Shown here one piece after another: positions 1 through 7,792 of a DNA stretch of 11,385 bases. The stretch comes from Pseudobdellovibrionaceae bacterium (lineage in GTDB: Bacteria; Bdellovibrionota; Bdellovibrionia; Bdellovibrionales; JAMPXM01), in assembly GCA_016791465.1 (NCBI GenBank), contig JAEUWE010000218.1:1-11385 (forward strand). Direction: 5' to 3'. A model generated the notes under the pieces. It saw nothing but the letters and a program-made list of their open reading frames with translations, was not told where the DNA came from and searched no databases. Made by a program: the position numbers and the translations under genes. Each line of letters starts with the position of its first letter. Position 1 is the first letter of the stretch.

Positions 1-370
1 TCAGTCCCCCCATCGAATGTCCCATCATAATGAGCGGAAGTTTCGAATTTTTGAGAGATCCACTTTTTAGATGCTTCACGAAATGATGAAGGTCGCGGCT
101 GTAGCGATGGAAGTCATCGATGTAGCCGCGCTTCCCCTCGCTGCGTCCGTGCCCGCGTAAATCCCAAGCGTAGATATCCCAACCGCGTGGTACGAGTTCG
201 AGAGCCATTTCATGATAAGATTCGGAATGCTCGGAGATTCCGTGCGTTAAGACCAAAGTCGCGCGTGCCTTGGCGCTCGTCCACGACTGAAAGAACAGCT
301 CCTGATTCTGTGAGCTGGACCCGAGTTTGTGGTGATCTCCAGTAAAATAGCCTTCGGTTCGCTTGATCAT
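1..370 (-). CDS. Alpha/beta hydrolase (lysophospholipase / monoacylglycerol lipase type), partial
   Basis: Only the first 123 residues are in the window; the 3' part lies beyond the left edge. The reading frame opens at ATG 370-368 (MIKRTEGYFTG...) with a GAGGT ribosome-binding site at 374-378, and an in-frame stop lies just upstream at 377-379. Visible family features are the oxyanion-type strand LVLTHGISEHS (around residues 41-51), the DLRGHGRS turn, and the nucleophile elbow MGHSMGG with the predicted catalytic Ser at residue 119. These are typical of the serine aminopeptidase S33 / Hydrolase_4 group, whose members hydrolyse monoacylglycerols or lysophospholipids. The catalytic Asp and His would lie off the edge. 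No signal peptide is seen, so it is probably cytoplasmic or peripheral. It is divergent from the outer-membrane protein gene at 479. The fold is secure; the exact substrate is not. Confidence 0.85.
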   Translation of the reverse strand, partial: MIKRTEGYFTGDHHKLGSSSQNQELFFQSWTSAKARATLVLTHGISEHSESYHEMALELVPRGWDIYAWDLRGHGRSEGKRGYIDDFHRYSRDLHHFVKHLKSGSLKNSKLPLIMMGHSMGGL

Positions 371-478
371 GTGACCTCATTGTCCAGTTCGAGGGGGAAT
401 GGGGTCAAGGGTCGTTGGACCGAAACCATCTCTTCGGCTTATTCTTTTCTTATGGGCTTACTTTTCAAGAGATTGATG

Positions 479-1015
479 ATGTGTGAACGGAAGACGGTGA
501 AGGCCATGATGAGGCTCCTTTTAGGAGGTCTGCTGCTTTTGGTGTTGCCGCAATCAGCGTTTGCGCAGGACTCCGGAGGTGGGTCGAGTGAGATCTCACT
601 CTTCGTTGGAAGTCATCTCCCCAATCAAATCGATGGAGTAACGGAGATCTTGCCGGTGTTCGGGGGGCGCTACGGAATGGCTCTTGGGGGGGGGACGGCA
701 GAGCTTGGGCTCTCAAACTCGCACGCGGAAGGTGTGGACTTCACCACGTTGTCGACAAGTATGCGCGCGGATCTTCCGGCAATTGATCAATTCATGGGTT
801 CGATCTATGGCGGCATTGATTTCAATTTCTATCGGCCGGCCGGCGCCGAGGATCGCACGACAGAAACAGGTGCTCATGTTGGCGCTGCGATTTTGATGCA
901 TGCCAGTAGCACACTCTGGTTTCGCGGTGACCTTAAGTTTGCGGCGAATCCGGGGACGTCGTTGTTCTTGCTTTTCGGTATCGTGTTTCGCTCAAGTGAG
1001 GGCGGCGGAAACTAG
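479..1015 (+). CDS. Small secreted beta-barrel (outer-membrane-like) protein
   Basis: The product is about 178 residues. From ATG 479 it begins with a basic n-region (MCERKTVKAMMR), a leucine-rich core, and a signal peptidase I site SAFA|QD after residue 29. The mature part is Gly/Ser-rich with alternating hydrophobic strands (EISLFVGS, FGGRYGMALGGGT, GSIYGGIDFNFY, GAHVGAAILMH, LWFRGDLKF, LFLLFGIVFR), as in small eight-stranded barrels of the OMP_b-brl type. The barrel-like end is followed by a short polar tail (SSEGGGN) instead of a terminal aromatic residue. Start choice is uncertain: ATGs at 476, 479, 506 and 509 are all in frame. 479 has AGAG at 468-471, and 506/509 have GAAGG at 499-503. 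The open frame continues up to 329, but that extension overlaps the divergent hydrolase and places residues before the signal peptide. No specific function can be assigned. Confidence 0.75.
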   Translation: MCERKTVKAMMRLLLGGLLLLVLPQSAFAQDSGGGSSEISLFVGSHLPNQIDGVTEILPVFGGRYGMALGGGTAELGLSNSHAEGVDFTTLSTSMRADLPAIDQFMGSIYGGIDFNFYRPAGAEDRTTETGAHVGAAILMHASSTLWFRGDLKFAANPGTSLFLLFGIVFRSSEGGGN

Positions 1016-1035
1016 CTCCACCGCCGAAATCTTGG

Positions 1036-2646
1036 TTAGTCGCGCGGTGAGGTTCGACTCAGAATCGTATCTTGAGCTGGGCCTTCGAGCAGTTTCGGAT
1101 AGTCGACATTCCAGTGGATTCCGCGCGACTCTTTGCGCATTATTGCTTGTCGCACGGTTAGATCGGCAACCAGAGCAATGTTTCGCAGCTCAATGGCGTC
1201 GGGGTGAAGTTTCAAGCGGTGATCGCGTTCGATCTCGTTGAGAATCACATTGAGTCGTGCTTGAGCTGCCGTCAGTCGGCGATTGGATCGTACGATGCCG
1301 ACGTAGTTCCACATCAAGCGCCGGATCTCATCCCACATATGCGCAATCGCAACTTGCTCCTCATCGGGCGAGCGATCGCCGAGGAGTGACCACTCGGCAA
1401 CAATCGGCTCTGGCTTAGGCATATTCGCATTGTTTGCGATCACGTGTTTTGCCGCTCGATCGGCAAAGACGAGACATTCAAGAAGAGAGTTCGAAGCGAG
1501 GCGGTTGGCACCGTGGAGTCCTGTGCAGGCTGTTTCTCCCGCGGCGTAGAGGCCCGGGATTGAAGTTTGACCATCGAGATCAGTGACCACACCGCCGCAG
1601 AGATAGTGCGCGGCGGGTACGATCGGGATCGGTTCTTTCGTGATGTCGATTCCGAATTGCAGACAGGTCTTTTGAATCACCGGGAAATGATGGGCGATAA
1701 AGTCGGCTGGTTTTTTTGAGATGTCGAGATACATGCACGCTTCGCCGGTTTTTTTCATCTCGGCATCGATTGATCGCGCGACGATATCGCGTGGAGCAAG
1801 TGAGCCGAGTGGATGATATCGTTTCATGAAGGCTTCGCCTGCGGCGTTGATCAGCTCGCCGCCTTCGCCGCGGATGGCCTCGGTGATCAGAAAGTTCCTG
1901 GCGTTAGGATGATACAGGCAGGTTGGATGAAACTGCATGAACTCGAGATTTGCGATTGGGGCGCCTGCCCGATACGCCATGGCGATGCCGTCGCCAGTCG
2001 CGCCGGACCAGTTTGAGGTGTACAGGTAGACTTTGCCGGCGCCACCGGTGGCGAGCAGGGTCATACGCGAAAAGACATCAACGCCGCGCCAGTTTTTTCG
2101 GTCGAAGCCGTGCATGCCGATCGCTCGGCCCTGTCGGTCCAGAATCAGGTCCACGCCAAAGAGATCCTCGCGAATCTCGATATTGGGATGAGCCTTCGCT
2201 TTCTCGAGTAGCTTGGCGTGAACCTCTTGGCCCGTATGATCTTGAACGTGGACGATGCGTCGGAAGCTATGTCCGCCTTCGCGAGTGAGATCAAACTGTG
2301 TTCCGTCGGCATCTTTGGCGTCAAAACGCACACCCCACTTAACGAGTTCGGCTATAACGCCCGGTGCGGCTTCAACAACAGTGCGAACGGTAGCTTCCTT
2401 ACAAAGGCCGGCACCGGCCACGAGGGTGTCGCGAACGTGGTCGTCGAAGCTGTCGTCACCGCCAATGACGGCGGCAATACCGCCCTGAGCCATTGAGCTA
2501 TTGGTGGCCGGAGCCTGGGTTTTTGAAGCGATCAGGACGTGTCCGTGGTCCGCCATTTTAAGAGCGAAGGCCAGGCCAGCGAGGCCTGAGCCAATGACGA
2601 GAAAATCGCAGTTCGTTCGATCGGTGAAACCCATGAGCGAGGTCAT
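1036..2646 (-). CDS. nadB: L-aspartate oxidase (quinolinate synthetase B)
   Basis: The product is about 536 residues, the usual length for NadB. It is an FAD flavoprotein that oxidises L-aspartate to iminoaspartate, the first step of de novo NAD synthesis; NadA then makes quinolinate. Visible motifs are the dinucleotide-binding GSGLAG (residues 19-24), the TNSSMAQGGIAAV segment at the FAD/substrate site, REGGHSFRRIVHVQDHTGQE, FMQFHPTCLYHP, LITEAIRGEGG, AAHYLCGGVVTD, and the C-terminal FAD motif LHGANRLASNSLLE (377-390). This pattern separates it from succinate dehydrogenase / fumarate reductase flavoproteins of the same superfamily, mainly through length and context, since no iron-sulphur or membrane subunit is adjacent. 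The start was set at ATG 2646 (MTSLMGFTDRTNCDF); ATG 2634 is possible, and neither has a strong ribosome-binding site. The frame is open to TTG 2721, but those residues do not resemble NadB. nadA and nadC are not nearby. Its 3' end faces the barrel gene across 20 bases. Confidence 0.93.
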   Translation of the reverse strand: MTSLMGFTDRTNCDFLVIGSGLAGLAFALKMADHGHVLIASKTQAPATNSSMAQGGIAAVIGGDDSFDDHVRDTLVAGAGLCKEATVRTVVEAAPGVIAELVKWGVRFDAKDADGTQFDLTREGGHSFRRIVHVQDHTGQEVHAKLLEKAKAHPNIEIREDLFGVDLILDRQGRAIGMHGFDRKNWRGVDVFSRMTLLATGGAGKVYLYTSNWSGATGDGIAMAYRAGAPIANLEFMQFHPTCLYHPNARNFLITEAIRGEGGELINAAGEAFMKRYHPLGSLAPRDIVARSIDAEMKKTGEACMYLDISKKPADFIAHHFPVIQKTCLQFGIDITKEPIPIVPAAHYLCGGVVTDLDGQTSIPGLYAAGETACTGLHGANRLASNSLLECLVFADRAAKHVIANNANMPKPEPIVAEWSLLGDRSPDEEQVAIAHMWDEIRRLMWNYVGIVRSNRRLTAAQARLNVILNEIERDHRLKLHPDAIELRNIALVADLTVRQAIMRKESRGIHWNVDYPKLLEGPAQDTILSRTSPRD

Positions 2647-2685
2647 ACGCCAGAACTCGACAGAGGTCCAGACCCGACACTGGTC

Positions 2686-2715
2686 TTGCCGGAACAAGGT
2701 CGCGGGGGATTTAAT
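2686..2715 (+). promoter_or_regulatory. Candidate promoter for the 2738-10934 operon
   Basis: TTGCCG (2686-2691, 4/6 to the sigma70 -35 consensus), then an 18-base spacer, then TTTAAT (2710-2715, 5/6 to TATAAT). The predicted transcription start, about 2722, would give a leader of roughly 16 bases before the TTG start at 2738. The same AT-rich block read on the other strand gives TATTAA (2717-2712), a possible -10 for nadB, although no good -35 sits at the right distance on that strand. This is read by eye and untested. Confidence 0.4.
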
Positions 2716-2724
2716 AGGCAAGAC

Positions 2725-2730
2725 GGAGAG
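2725..2730 (+). promoter_or_regulatory. Ribosome-binding site fixing a TTG start
   Basis: GGAGAG at 2725-2730 lies seven bases before TTG 2738. This is a strong Shine-Dalgarno match at ideal spacing. It selects the TTG as the start of the sensor gene, because upstream ATGs in the same frame (2501, 2594, 2633) lie inside nadB on the other strand and would put about 80 odd, Arg-rich residues before the first membrane helix. Confidence 0.65.
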
Positions 2731-2737
2731 TGGTGAT

Positions 2738-5077
2738 TTGGCAAAAAGGTCAGATATTCGACAGCCTCTGATTGTAGCGGCATTGATTGTAATCGTAACC
2801 GTCGTGGTGGCGGTGGGTGGCGTGGTTTTGAAAACCCGCGATCAGATCAATCGTGACAAGGTTGAGTTCGTTGCGGACTCCAACTCAAAGCAGGTGGCGC
2901 CTTTGAGGCGCGTGATCCAGCTGCGCTTAGCTCAGGATAAAACGCGGTTGGTGCAGTTTGCCGCCAATCGTTCGATCTTGGGGCCTGGGCGATCACGCAT
3001 TTTTGGAGAGTTTGCTCTTGTGGCGCTGGTTGTTCCGACTGGTCGTGGACAGTGGGGAGTTTCCTGGATTGAGAAAGGCCCACTGTATCCGCGGCTCCAA
3101 TCGAACGTGGTGATGGTGACACCGGATCAGGAAGTGGCGCTGGTGAAGAGTCTGCCGTTTGATCGCGTGAAGAACGGCGAAACCTATTGGCAGAGACTTT
3201 CGGATTCGCGAGGTCGTCCGCTCTGGTCGTTGACGGTGGCAGTCGAGACACAGACGACAAATACTCCTGGGAACCCGACCGTTTCTCCGCTTCCCGAAGG
3301 CACTGACTACCAGTCTGTTCAGGTGGGCACCGGTAACCGTGCATTTGTGGTCGGATTCTTTGGTTCAAATCCACTTGTAACGGCGACCGAAGACTATATC
3401 GGCTCGACATCTTCGGCTTTTGTAATTGATAGCCGCGGCTATGCGGCGACGCACTCCAATAAAACGATGATCGGTGCGCTGATGAGGGACGACGCCGTTG
3501 GCGGTCCGGTCACGAAGGAGATTCTTCAGGCCAGATCATCAGCAGGCGCGCTTCGCTATAAAACGAGTGCCGGTAATCAGGTGTTTTCCGCTTTCGAGCA
3601 GGTCGACCGGTCCAATCTTTTTGTGGTGATGTCGACGCCGGACTCGGTGATTTCGACAAGCACAGAGACATTTGGAAAAACGGCAATTACAACCGGAGGA
3701 CTTGCGATTCTCGTCGGACTGCTTCTGGTTTTCGCTTGGGGCGCAAAGCTGCTTCCACAGTTTGGCGGCGCGACATCGGGAGCGAGTGGGTTGGGAGACC
3801 TACGGTCGGTTCGCTTTGATGACATCGACGAGCAGAAGGCTGCGGTTGTTACGGCTTCAAGCTCGTTGCTTTCAAGTTTAGGACATCGTCGGAGAGCAGA
3901 GACGATCACCGAGGACATGCGCCGACCTATTGAGATGCCGGCAGAAATGAAGTCTGCACCAGTTTCTCCGCATGCAACGGCGCCGGTTGCGGTGACTCGT
4001 GCGGCTGCCGATGTTGATCAGGGGCGCATCTTGAAGAGCTTGGTCGGCGGTATGGAAGGCGCGTTGAAAGAGCCGGTCCTTGCGGCATTGGCTCATATTC
4101 AGTTGGCGAGTGGGAAGCTGAAGGAGTTAACGGCTTCGGCGGCCGACGATAAATCAGGCTTGCCAGCAGAGATTCGGGAACACATCGCGATGATCGAGCA
4201 GGATCTCCGACGCGCAAAAGATACTGTCGATGAGTTTGGTCGCCTCGGAATGGATGCGCATCCTCCTAAGGACGGCGATCGTGCTGACGTGTGGTCGGCA
4301 TTGCGACGAGTTTTGGATCGGAGTCGTCCGGAGTTGCAAGAGATCGGAGTCACGATCGTCGACAAAATTCAGCCAAGCCCGATGATCAAGGGACTTGAGG
4401 GTTCGCTCGAATCTATTTTTGAGGAACTCATCACGAACGCTAAACGTGGTTTGCAGGGGCGAAGTGAGAAGATGCTTCGGATTGACATGAGAGACTCGGG
4501 CGATTTTCTCACGATCTCCTTTGCCGACAATGGCGTTGGAATGGATCGAGACTCGCGTCGGCAGGCGTTTGATCCGTTCTTCCATATTTTTGATGATCCT
4601 GGAGCAAAGGGACTCGGGCTGACTAAAGTTCGGTCGATTGTTGACAGCCATGGTGGCTCCGTTGAGTTGAGTTCGTCGCCCGGAGATGGGACGACTGTGG
4701 TTCTGAAGTTTCCGGTTCAAAAGCACGAGCGGGAGCTGTTCGAGGCAGCACAGAAAAAAACTTCAACCGCCGCTGTGGCGGTGAAGCAGGCGTCCCCAGC
4801 ATCAAAACCGGCCGCTGATGCAGAGAGCGATGATACGGCGACCGGACATAGTGGGGCAGCGTTGGACTTTAGCAGCGAAGGTGCCGTTTCTCTCGGTGGA
4901 AAAGTGCCGTTGCCATCGGTTCAGGCTGCAAAACTTCCACCGCCACCACGACCTGGAATGGAAGAGGGTCCGGAGTTTCGGGTGCAAGAGGCCGTAACCG
5001 ATGACCCGGATAAGACCCAAGTCGGAAAATCGGGTGAGGACGTGGTTGTCAAAGTTCGACCAGTCCAGCGGGGGTAG
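2738..5077 (+). CDS. Membrane sensor with Cache-like periplasmic domain and GHKL ATPase; histidine-kinase-like, phospho-acceptor His missing
   Basis: The product is about 779 residues. Order: membrane helix 1 (about 10-31); a periplasmic region of some 285 residues whose second half (SSAFVIDSRGYAATHS..., Asp at 231) resembles the membrane-proximal part of a Cache sensor; membrane helix 2 (about 317-340); a linker; a DHp-like helical region (about 430-510); a HATPase_c domain (about 545-655); and a Pro/Ala/Ser-rich tail with KLPPPPRPG (about 660-779). The ATPase boxes are well kept: EELITNAKRG (N-box Asn 567), DNGVGMD (Asp 597), DPFF, and GAKGLGL (622-628). In the DHp the family motif of the H-E-x-N-x-P-L type reads GMEGALKEPV (438-447), so Gly 441 stands where the His should be. 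A nearby His (453) could be an alternative or chance. It starts at TTG 2738 and is followed after four bases by the pseudo-receiver gene, its likely partner. The ligand is unknown. Confidence 0.82.
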   Translation: MAKRSDIRQPLIVAALIVIVTVVVAVGGVVLKTRDQINRDKVEFVADSNSKQVAPLRRVIQLRLAQDKTRLVQFAANRSILGPGRSRIFGEFALVALVVPTGRGQWGVSWIEKGPLYPRLQSNVVMVTPDQEVALVKSLPFDRVKNGETYWQRLSDSRGRPLWSLTVAVETQTTNTPGNPTVSPLPEGTDYQSVQVGTGNRAFVVGFFGSNPLVTATEDYIGSTSSAFVIDSRGYAATHSNKTMIGALMRDDAVGGPVTKEILQARSSAGALRYKTSAGNQVFSAFEQVDRSNLFVVMSTPDSVISTSTETFGKTAITTGGLAILVGLLLVFAWGAKLLPQFGGATSGASGLGDLRSVRFDDIDEQKAAVVTASSSLLSSLGHRRRAETITEDMRRPIEMPAEMKSAPVSPHATAPVAVTRAAADVDQGRILKSLVGGMEGALKEPVLAALAHIQLASGKLKELTASAADDKSGLPAEIREHIAMIEQDLRRAKDTVDEFGRLGMDAHPPKDGDRADVWSALRRVLDRSRPELQEIGVTIVDKIQPSPMIKGLEGSLESIFEELITNAKRGLQGRSEKMLRIDMRDSGDFLTISFADNGVGMDRDSRRQAFDPFFHIFDDPGAKGLGLTKVRSIVDSHGGSVELSSSPGDGTTVVLKFPVQKHERELFEAAQKKTSTAAVAVKQASPASKPAADAESDDTATGHSGAALDFSSEGAVSLGGKVPLPSVQAAKLPPPPRPGMEEGPEFRVQEAVTDDPDKTQVGKSGEDVVVKVRPVQRG

Positions 5078-5081
5078 ACCG

Positions 5082-6605
5082 ATGGAAAGGGCTGCGCGTG
5101 CCGATTTTCAAGTTCTGATCGTCGACCGAGATGACATTCGGCGCGGTGAAATGCTCCAGTGGCTGACAGAACTTGGCTTTCGGCAGGTGACGGTGGCGTC
5201 GGCACCGACATCGGCGGTGACTTTTGCTGACGCGAATCCGCCCCATATCCTTTTGGTTGGAACTGATGCTGCTGATGGGGAGCGAGGGACTGAGGCTCGC
5301 GAAACGATTCTGAATATTCAGAAGATCAGTCGAGAGATTCAAGCCATCGTGTATTCTGGTGCCGGCGAAGATGGCACGACAAGAAAGCTCGCTATCAGCA
5401 TTGGCGCTTGGGACTGGTTGGGGATCCCCGATGTTGGAGATGGCGATTCGATACGTCGGGCGGCTGTTGAGTTCTGTCTTGATCGTGCGTGCTCGCGCCT
5501 TTTTGCCCAGTTTGAAGTCGAAGCCTGGCGTGATCGCTATTTGGAAATTGCTCGGACTGGTGTTGGCGAATCAGAGGGATCGCGCGGGAGATTGATTCAG
5601 GCGATACGCTCCTTTTCTATGTTGAAGGATTTCGATGCTGTTGTGAGTGAAGCGTGTCGGCTTTTCGCTGCCGCTTCTCCTGGCGGTGGTGCGGACGCTA
5701 TCTACTTGCGATGGATACCCATTCGAAATGCATTCGTCGTGCAGCAGTGTTCGGGTGCGCACGTCACTGATTTTTCAGACCGCAAGGGTTTCGGATTTTC
5801 TCCTGCCGATCGGTCTCCGGTGCGTGATGCTTTGCAGAACCTGCTCGAGTTTCAGGAGTTGCGTCGGTTCCTCAAGGACGTGTTTCATATCGATAACTAT
5901 ACCGTTCTTCTGCACGGGACTCCAGACGAGCCAGTCGGTCTATTCGTGATCAGCGGTATCGACGTATCAGATGGTGCGCAAAGTGAAATCGAGGCTGTGA
6001 CACACCTCTTCGATCTGACTTGGGGGCGCATCCAGGCGCTTCGCGATCGTCACACGTTGGAGCGGGTGGATCGCGGAACGGGGTTGCCGAACAGGAAGGC
6101 GTTTCAAGAGAGTTTGGAATTTGAGTTCGCGCGTGCGCGTCGCCTTCGGCATCCGTTGTCAGTCGCTGTCGTTAGGACAGGTGCTCTCGGTCTTGAACTT
6201 GGCGATGCGCTTGGCGCCAGTTTTGACTCGATACTGAAGGTTGTTGGATCGTCTCTGCGTCGAACGCTTCGAGGTACAGACATTGTCGCGCGTTTTGGGA
6301 AAGATCAGTTTGCGGTCATCATGCCGCATACTCCTGTGGCGGAGGCGGCGGCAGTGATTGATCGGCTTTGCCGCATGACGGAGCGGTTGAACCTGCCGGC
6401 CTTGGAGCTCCTTCACGTCGAGCGGTTAAGTGTAAAAGCGGCATTGGTTGAGTATCCTGGACGAGTACGTGATAGCGATGCTCTGGTTTCGTCATTGCTC
6501 GATCTCGAATGGAGCGATGCTGAGCCGCGAGTGCGAGTTATCGATGCGCCTCCAGGGTTTGAGCCCGAGTACGTAACTCGTTTTGGTGAGGGACCGGCGC
6601 TGTGA
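5082..6605 (+). CDS. Pseudo-receiver / GAF-like / degenerate GGDEF protein, probable c-di-GMP binder
   Basis: The product is about 507 residues and cytoplasmic. Residues 9-125 look like a response-regulator receiver: the acidic pair is present (IVDRDD, 13-18) and so is the switch Ser (VYSGAG, Ser 92). The phospho-acceptor position in PPHILLVGTDAADG (53-66) holds Val/Gly instead of Asp, and the conserved Lys of the KP motif is Ile (LGIPD, 113-117). Residues about 195-325 are GAF-like, with a dimer helix at the end. Residues about 328-490 are a GGDEF domain by TGLPNR (333-338), FEFARARRLRHPL and DIVARFG, but the active-site GGDEF is GKDQF (406-410) and the metal-binding DxDxFK segment is lost, so cyclase activity is unlikely. 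RGTD (397-400) lies exactly five residues before it, the place of the c-di-GMP inhibitory site. The start is ATG 5082 after a G-rich stretch; an earlier ATG at 5001 lies inside the previous gene. Confidence 0.8.
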   Translation: MERAARADFQVLIVDRDDIRRGEMLQWLTELGFRQVTVASAPTSAVTFADANPPHILLVGTDAADGERGTEARETILNIQKISREIQAIVYSGAGEDGTTRKLAISIGAWDWLGIPDVGDGDSIRRAAVEFCLDRACSRLFAQFEVEAWRDRYLEIARTGVGESEGSRGRLIQAIRSFSMLKDFDAVVSEACRLFAAASPGGGADAIYLRWIPIRNAFVVQQCSGAHVTDFSDRKGFGFSPADRSPVRDALQNLLEFQELRRFLKDVFHIDNYTVLLHGTPDEPVGLFVISGIDVSDGAQSEIEAVTHLFDLTWGRIQALRDRHTLERVDRGTGLPNRKAFQESLEFEFARARRLRHPLSVAVVRTGALGLELGDALGASFDSILKVVGSSLRRTLRGTDIVARFGKDQFAVIMPHTPVAEAAAVIDRLCRMTERLNLPALELLHVERLSVKAALVEYPGRVRDSDALVSSLLDLEWSDAEPRVRVIDAPPGFEPEYVTRFGEGPAL

Positions 6606-7792
6606 TGGACGTCACGCTTTCACGCCATCGTCCGACGGTAGCGTTTGTTAACCTTGATCGTCTCGCTCAAAATTTCGAAATTTTACGTGATCGATTGGAG
6701 CCTGGTGCTTGGCTATGTCCGATGGTCAAAGCCAATGCCTATGGCCATGGCGACAGCGCAGTCGCGGCGCGCCTCAGGCGTGCGGGTGCGACTCACCTTG
6801 GAGTTGGGTTGATTGAGGAAGGCGTACACCTTCGCCAAAGCGGTGATCACGGCGCGATTCTACATTTTGGACTCTTCGATGCGATGGGAGCCCAGGTGTT
6901 GTGGGAGGAACGGTTAACTCCTGTGATCAGCACGATTGAGGGCCTTGAGTCGTGGGCTCGAGTTTGTAAACAGGCGTCATCAGCGCATCAGGAGCGACGG
7001 ACATTGCATTTAAAAATCAATACCGGGATGAATCGCCTCGGACTTTCTCCGCGCGACGTGCCGCGCGCGGCTGAAATGATTGCTGCGAACAAATTGCTCT
7101 ATCTGGAAGGCGTTGGGACGCACTTCTCTGACGGCGAAGATGCTGGCCAGATTGGTGGTCGTACTGACTTACAGCTCAAGGAGTTTGAATCTTCCGTACA
7201 AGAACTCAAGAAAGCGGGCTTGAGTGGATTCAAGCTTCATGTTGCTAACTCATCTGGACTGCGTGGTCTCTCGGCGGGACTGACCCCTGGGCGTATCGCT
7301 TGGGGAGCGCGACCAGGAATTAGTCTCTACGGCGTAGAAAATGAGATGTTGACGCCGTCTCTAGGCGTGAAGCCCGTTATGCAGCTTGTAAGTCGCATCG
7401 TTCATATTCAGGACGTCAGTCGAGGTGATCGAGTCAGTTACGGTGGGCACTGGCAGGCCAGTCGTGACTCGCGTATCGGTGTCATTCCCTGTGGGTATGC
7501 TGACGGATATCATCGTAGCTTCACCGGCGCATCGATTGTCGTTGATAAGTTGAAGGCGCGGGTCCCTGTTGTTGGTACGGTTTGTATGGACTATTTCATG
7601 TGTGACCTGACTGACGTCGAGTCCGCCCGGATCGGTGATTTGGTCGTGCTCTTCGGCGACTCGCCGTCGGTGCAGGAACTTGCCGATCGAATGGAGACTA
7701 TCTCGTACGAAGTACTTACGGGAATCAGTGAACGTGTTCCGCGGCTTTATGTCGACGGATCGATACCAATCAGCGTACCCTTAAACTCATGA
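6605..7792 (+). CDS. alr: Alanine racemase, PLP-dependent
   Basis: The product is about 395 residues. It interconverts L- and D-alanine in the cytoplasm, supplying D-Ala for the peptidoglycan stem peptide. The PLP-binding Lys is in MVKANAYGHG (Lys 42) and the second catalytic base is the Tyr of SYGGHW (Tyr 279). Other family segments are HLKINTGMNRLG, GVGTHFSDGED, ARPGISLYG, VIPCGYADGYHR, and VVGTVCMDYFMCDL, the substrate-binding Met/Asp loop. It is full length, about 35 residues longer than the E. coli enzyme. The start ATG 6605 overlaps the preceding TGA by one base (TGATG); the GTG at 6602 is an alternative. The 3' end overlaps mlaE by four bases (ATGA). Both overlaps imply translational coupling. 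A single racemase gene inside a signalling-plus-lipid-transport operon is unusual, but its identity is clear. Confidence 0.95.
   Translation: MDVTLSRHRPTVAFVNLDRLAQNFEILRDRLEPGAWLCPMVKANAYGHGDSAVAARLRRAGATHLGVGLIEEGVHLRQSGDHGAILHFGLFDAMGAQVLWEERLTPVISTIEGLESWARVCKQASSAHQERRTLHLKINTGMNRLGLSPRDVPRAAEMIAANKLLYLEGVGTHFSDGEDAGQIGGRTDLQLKEFESSVQELKKAGLSGFKLHVANSSGLRGLSAGLTPGRIAWGARPGISLYGVENEMLTPSLGVKPVMQLVSRIVHIQDVSRGDRVSYGGHWQASRDSRIGVIPCGYADGYHRSFTGASIVVDKLKARVPVVGTVCMDYFMCDLTDVESARIGDLVVLFGDSPSVQELADRMETISYEVLTGISERVPRLYVDGSIPISVPLNS

Noticed and set aside
415..445. TTGGAC...TATTCT as a promoter for the barrel gene
   Set aside because: The -35 matches only three of six bases and the spacer is 19 bases, too weak to call.
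329..478. Upstream extension of the beta-barrel gene to GTG 329
   Set aside because: It overlaps the divergent hydrolase start at 370, and the added residues sit before a clear signal peptide that begins near 479.
1019..1049. CACCGC / GCGGTG inverted repeat between the convergent barrel and nadB genes
   Set aside because: The stem is six base pairs with a 19-base loop and no T-run, and it extends into nadB; not convincing as a terminator.
2647..2721. NadB start at TTG 2721 on the minus strand
   Set aside because: The extra residues have no NadB similarity; the family begins just before the GSGLAG motif, and the region is better explained as promoter DNA.
2501..2737. Extension of the sensor gene upstream of TTG 2738
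   Set aside because: It lies over the nadB 5' coding region, gives Arg/Pro-rich residues unlike a membrane protein N-terminus, and ignores the strong GGAGAG site before 2738.
2847..3410. Long minus-strand open frame of 187 codons under the sensor gene
   Set aside because: It lies wholly antisense to well-conserved coding sequence, has low-complexity Ser/Pro/Arg composition and no recognisable domain; treated as a shadow.
5001..5081. Pseudo-receiver gene starting at ATG 5001
   Set aside because: It would overlap the sensor gene by 77 bases; ATG 5082 begins right at the receiver domain, four bases after the previous stop.
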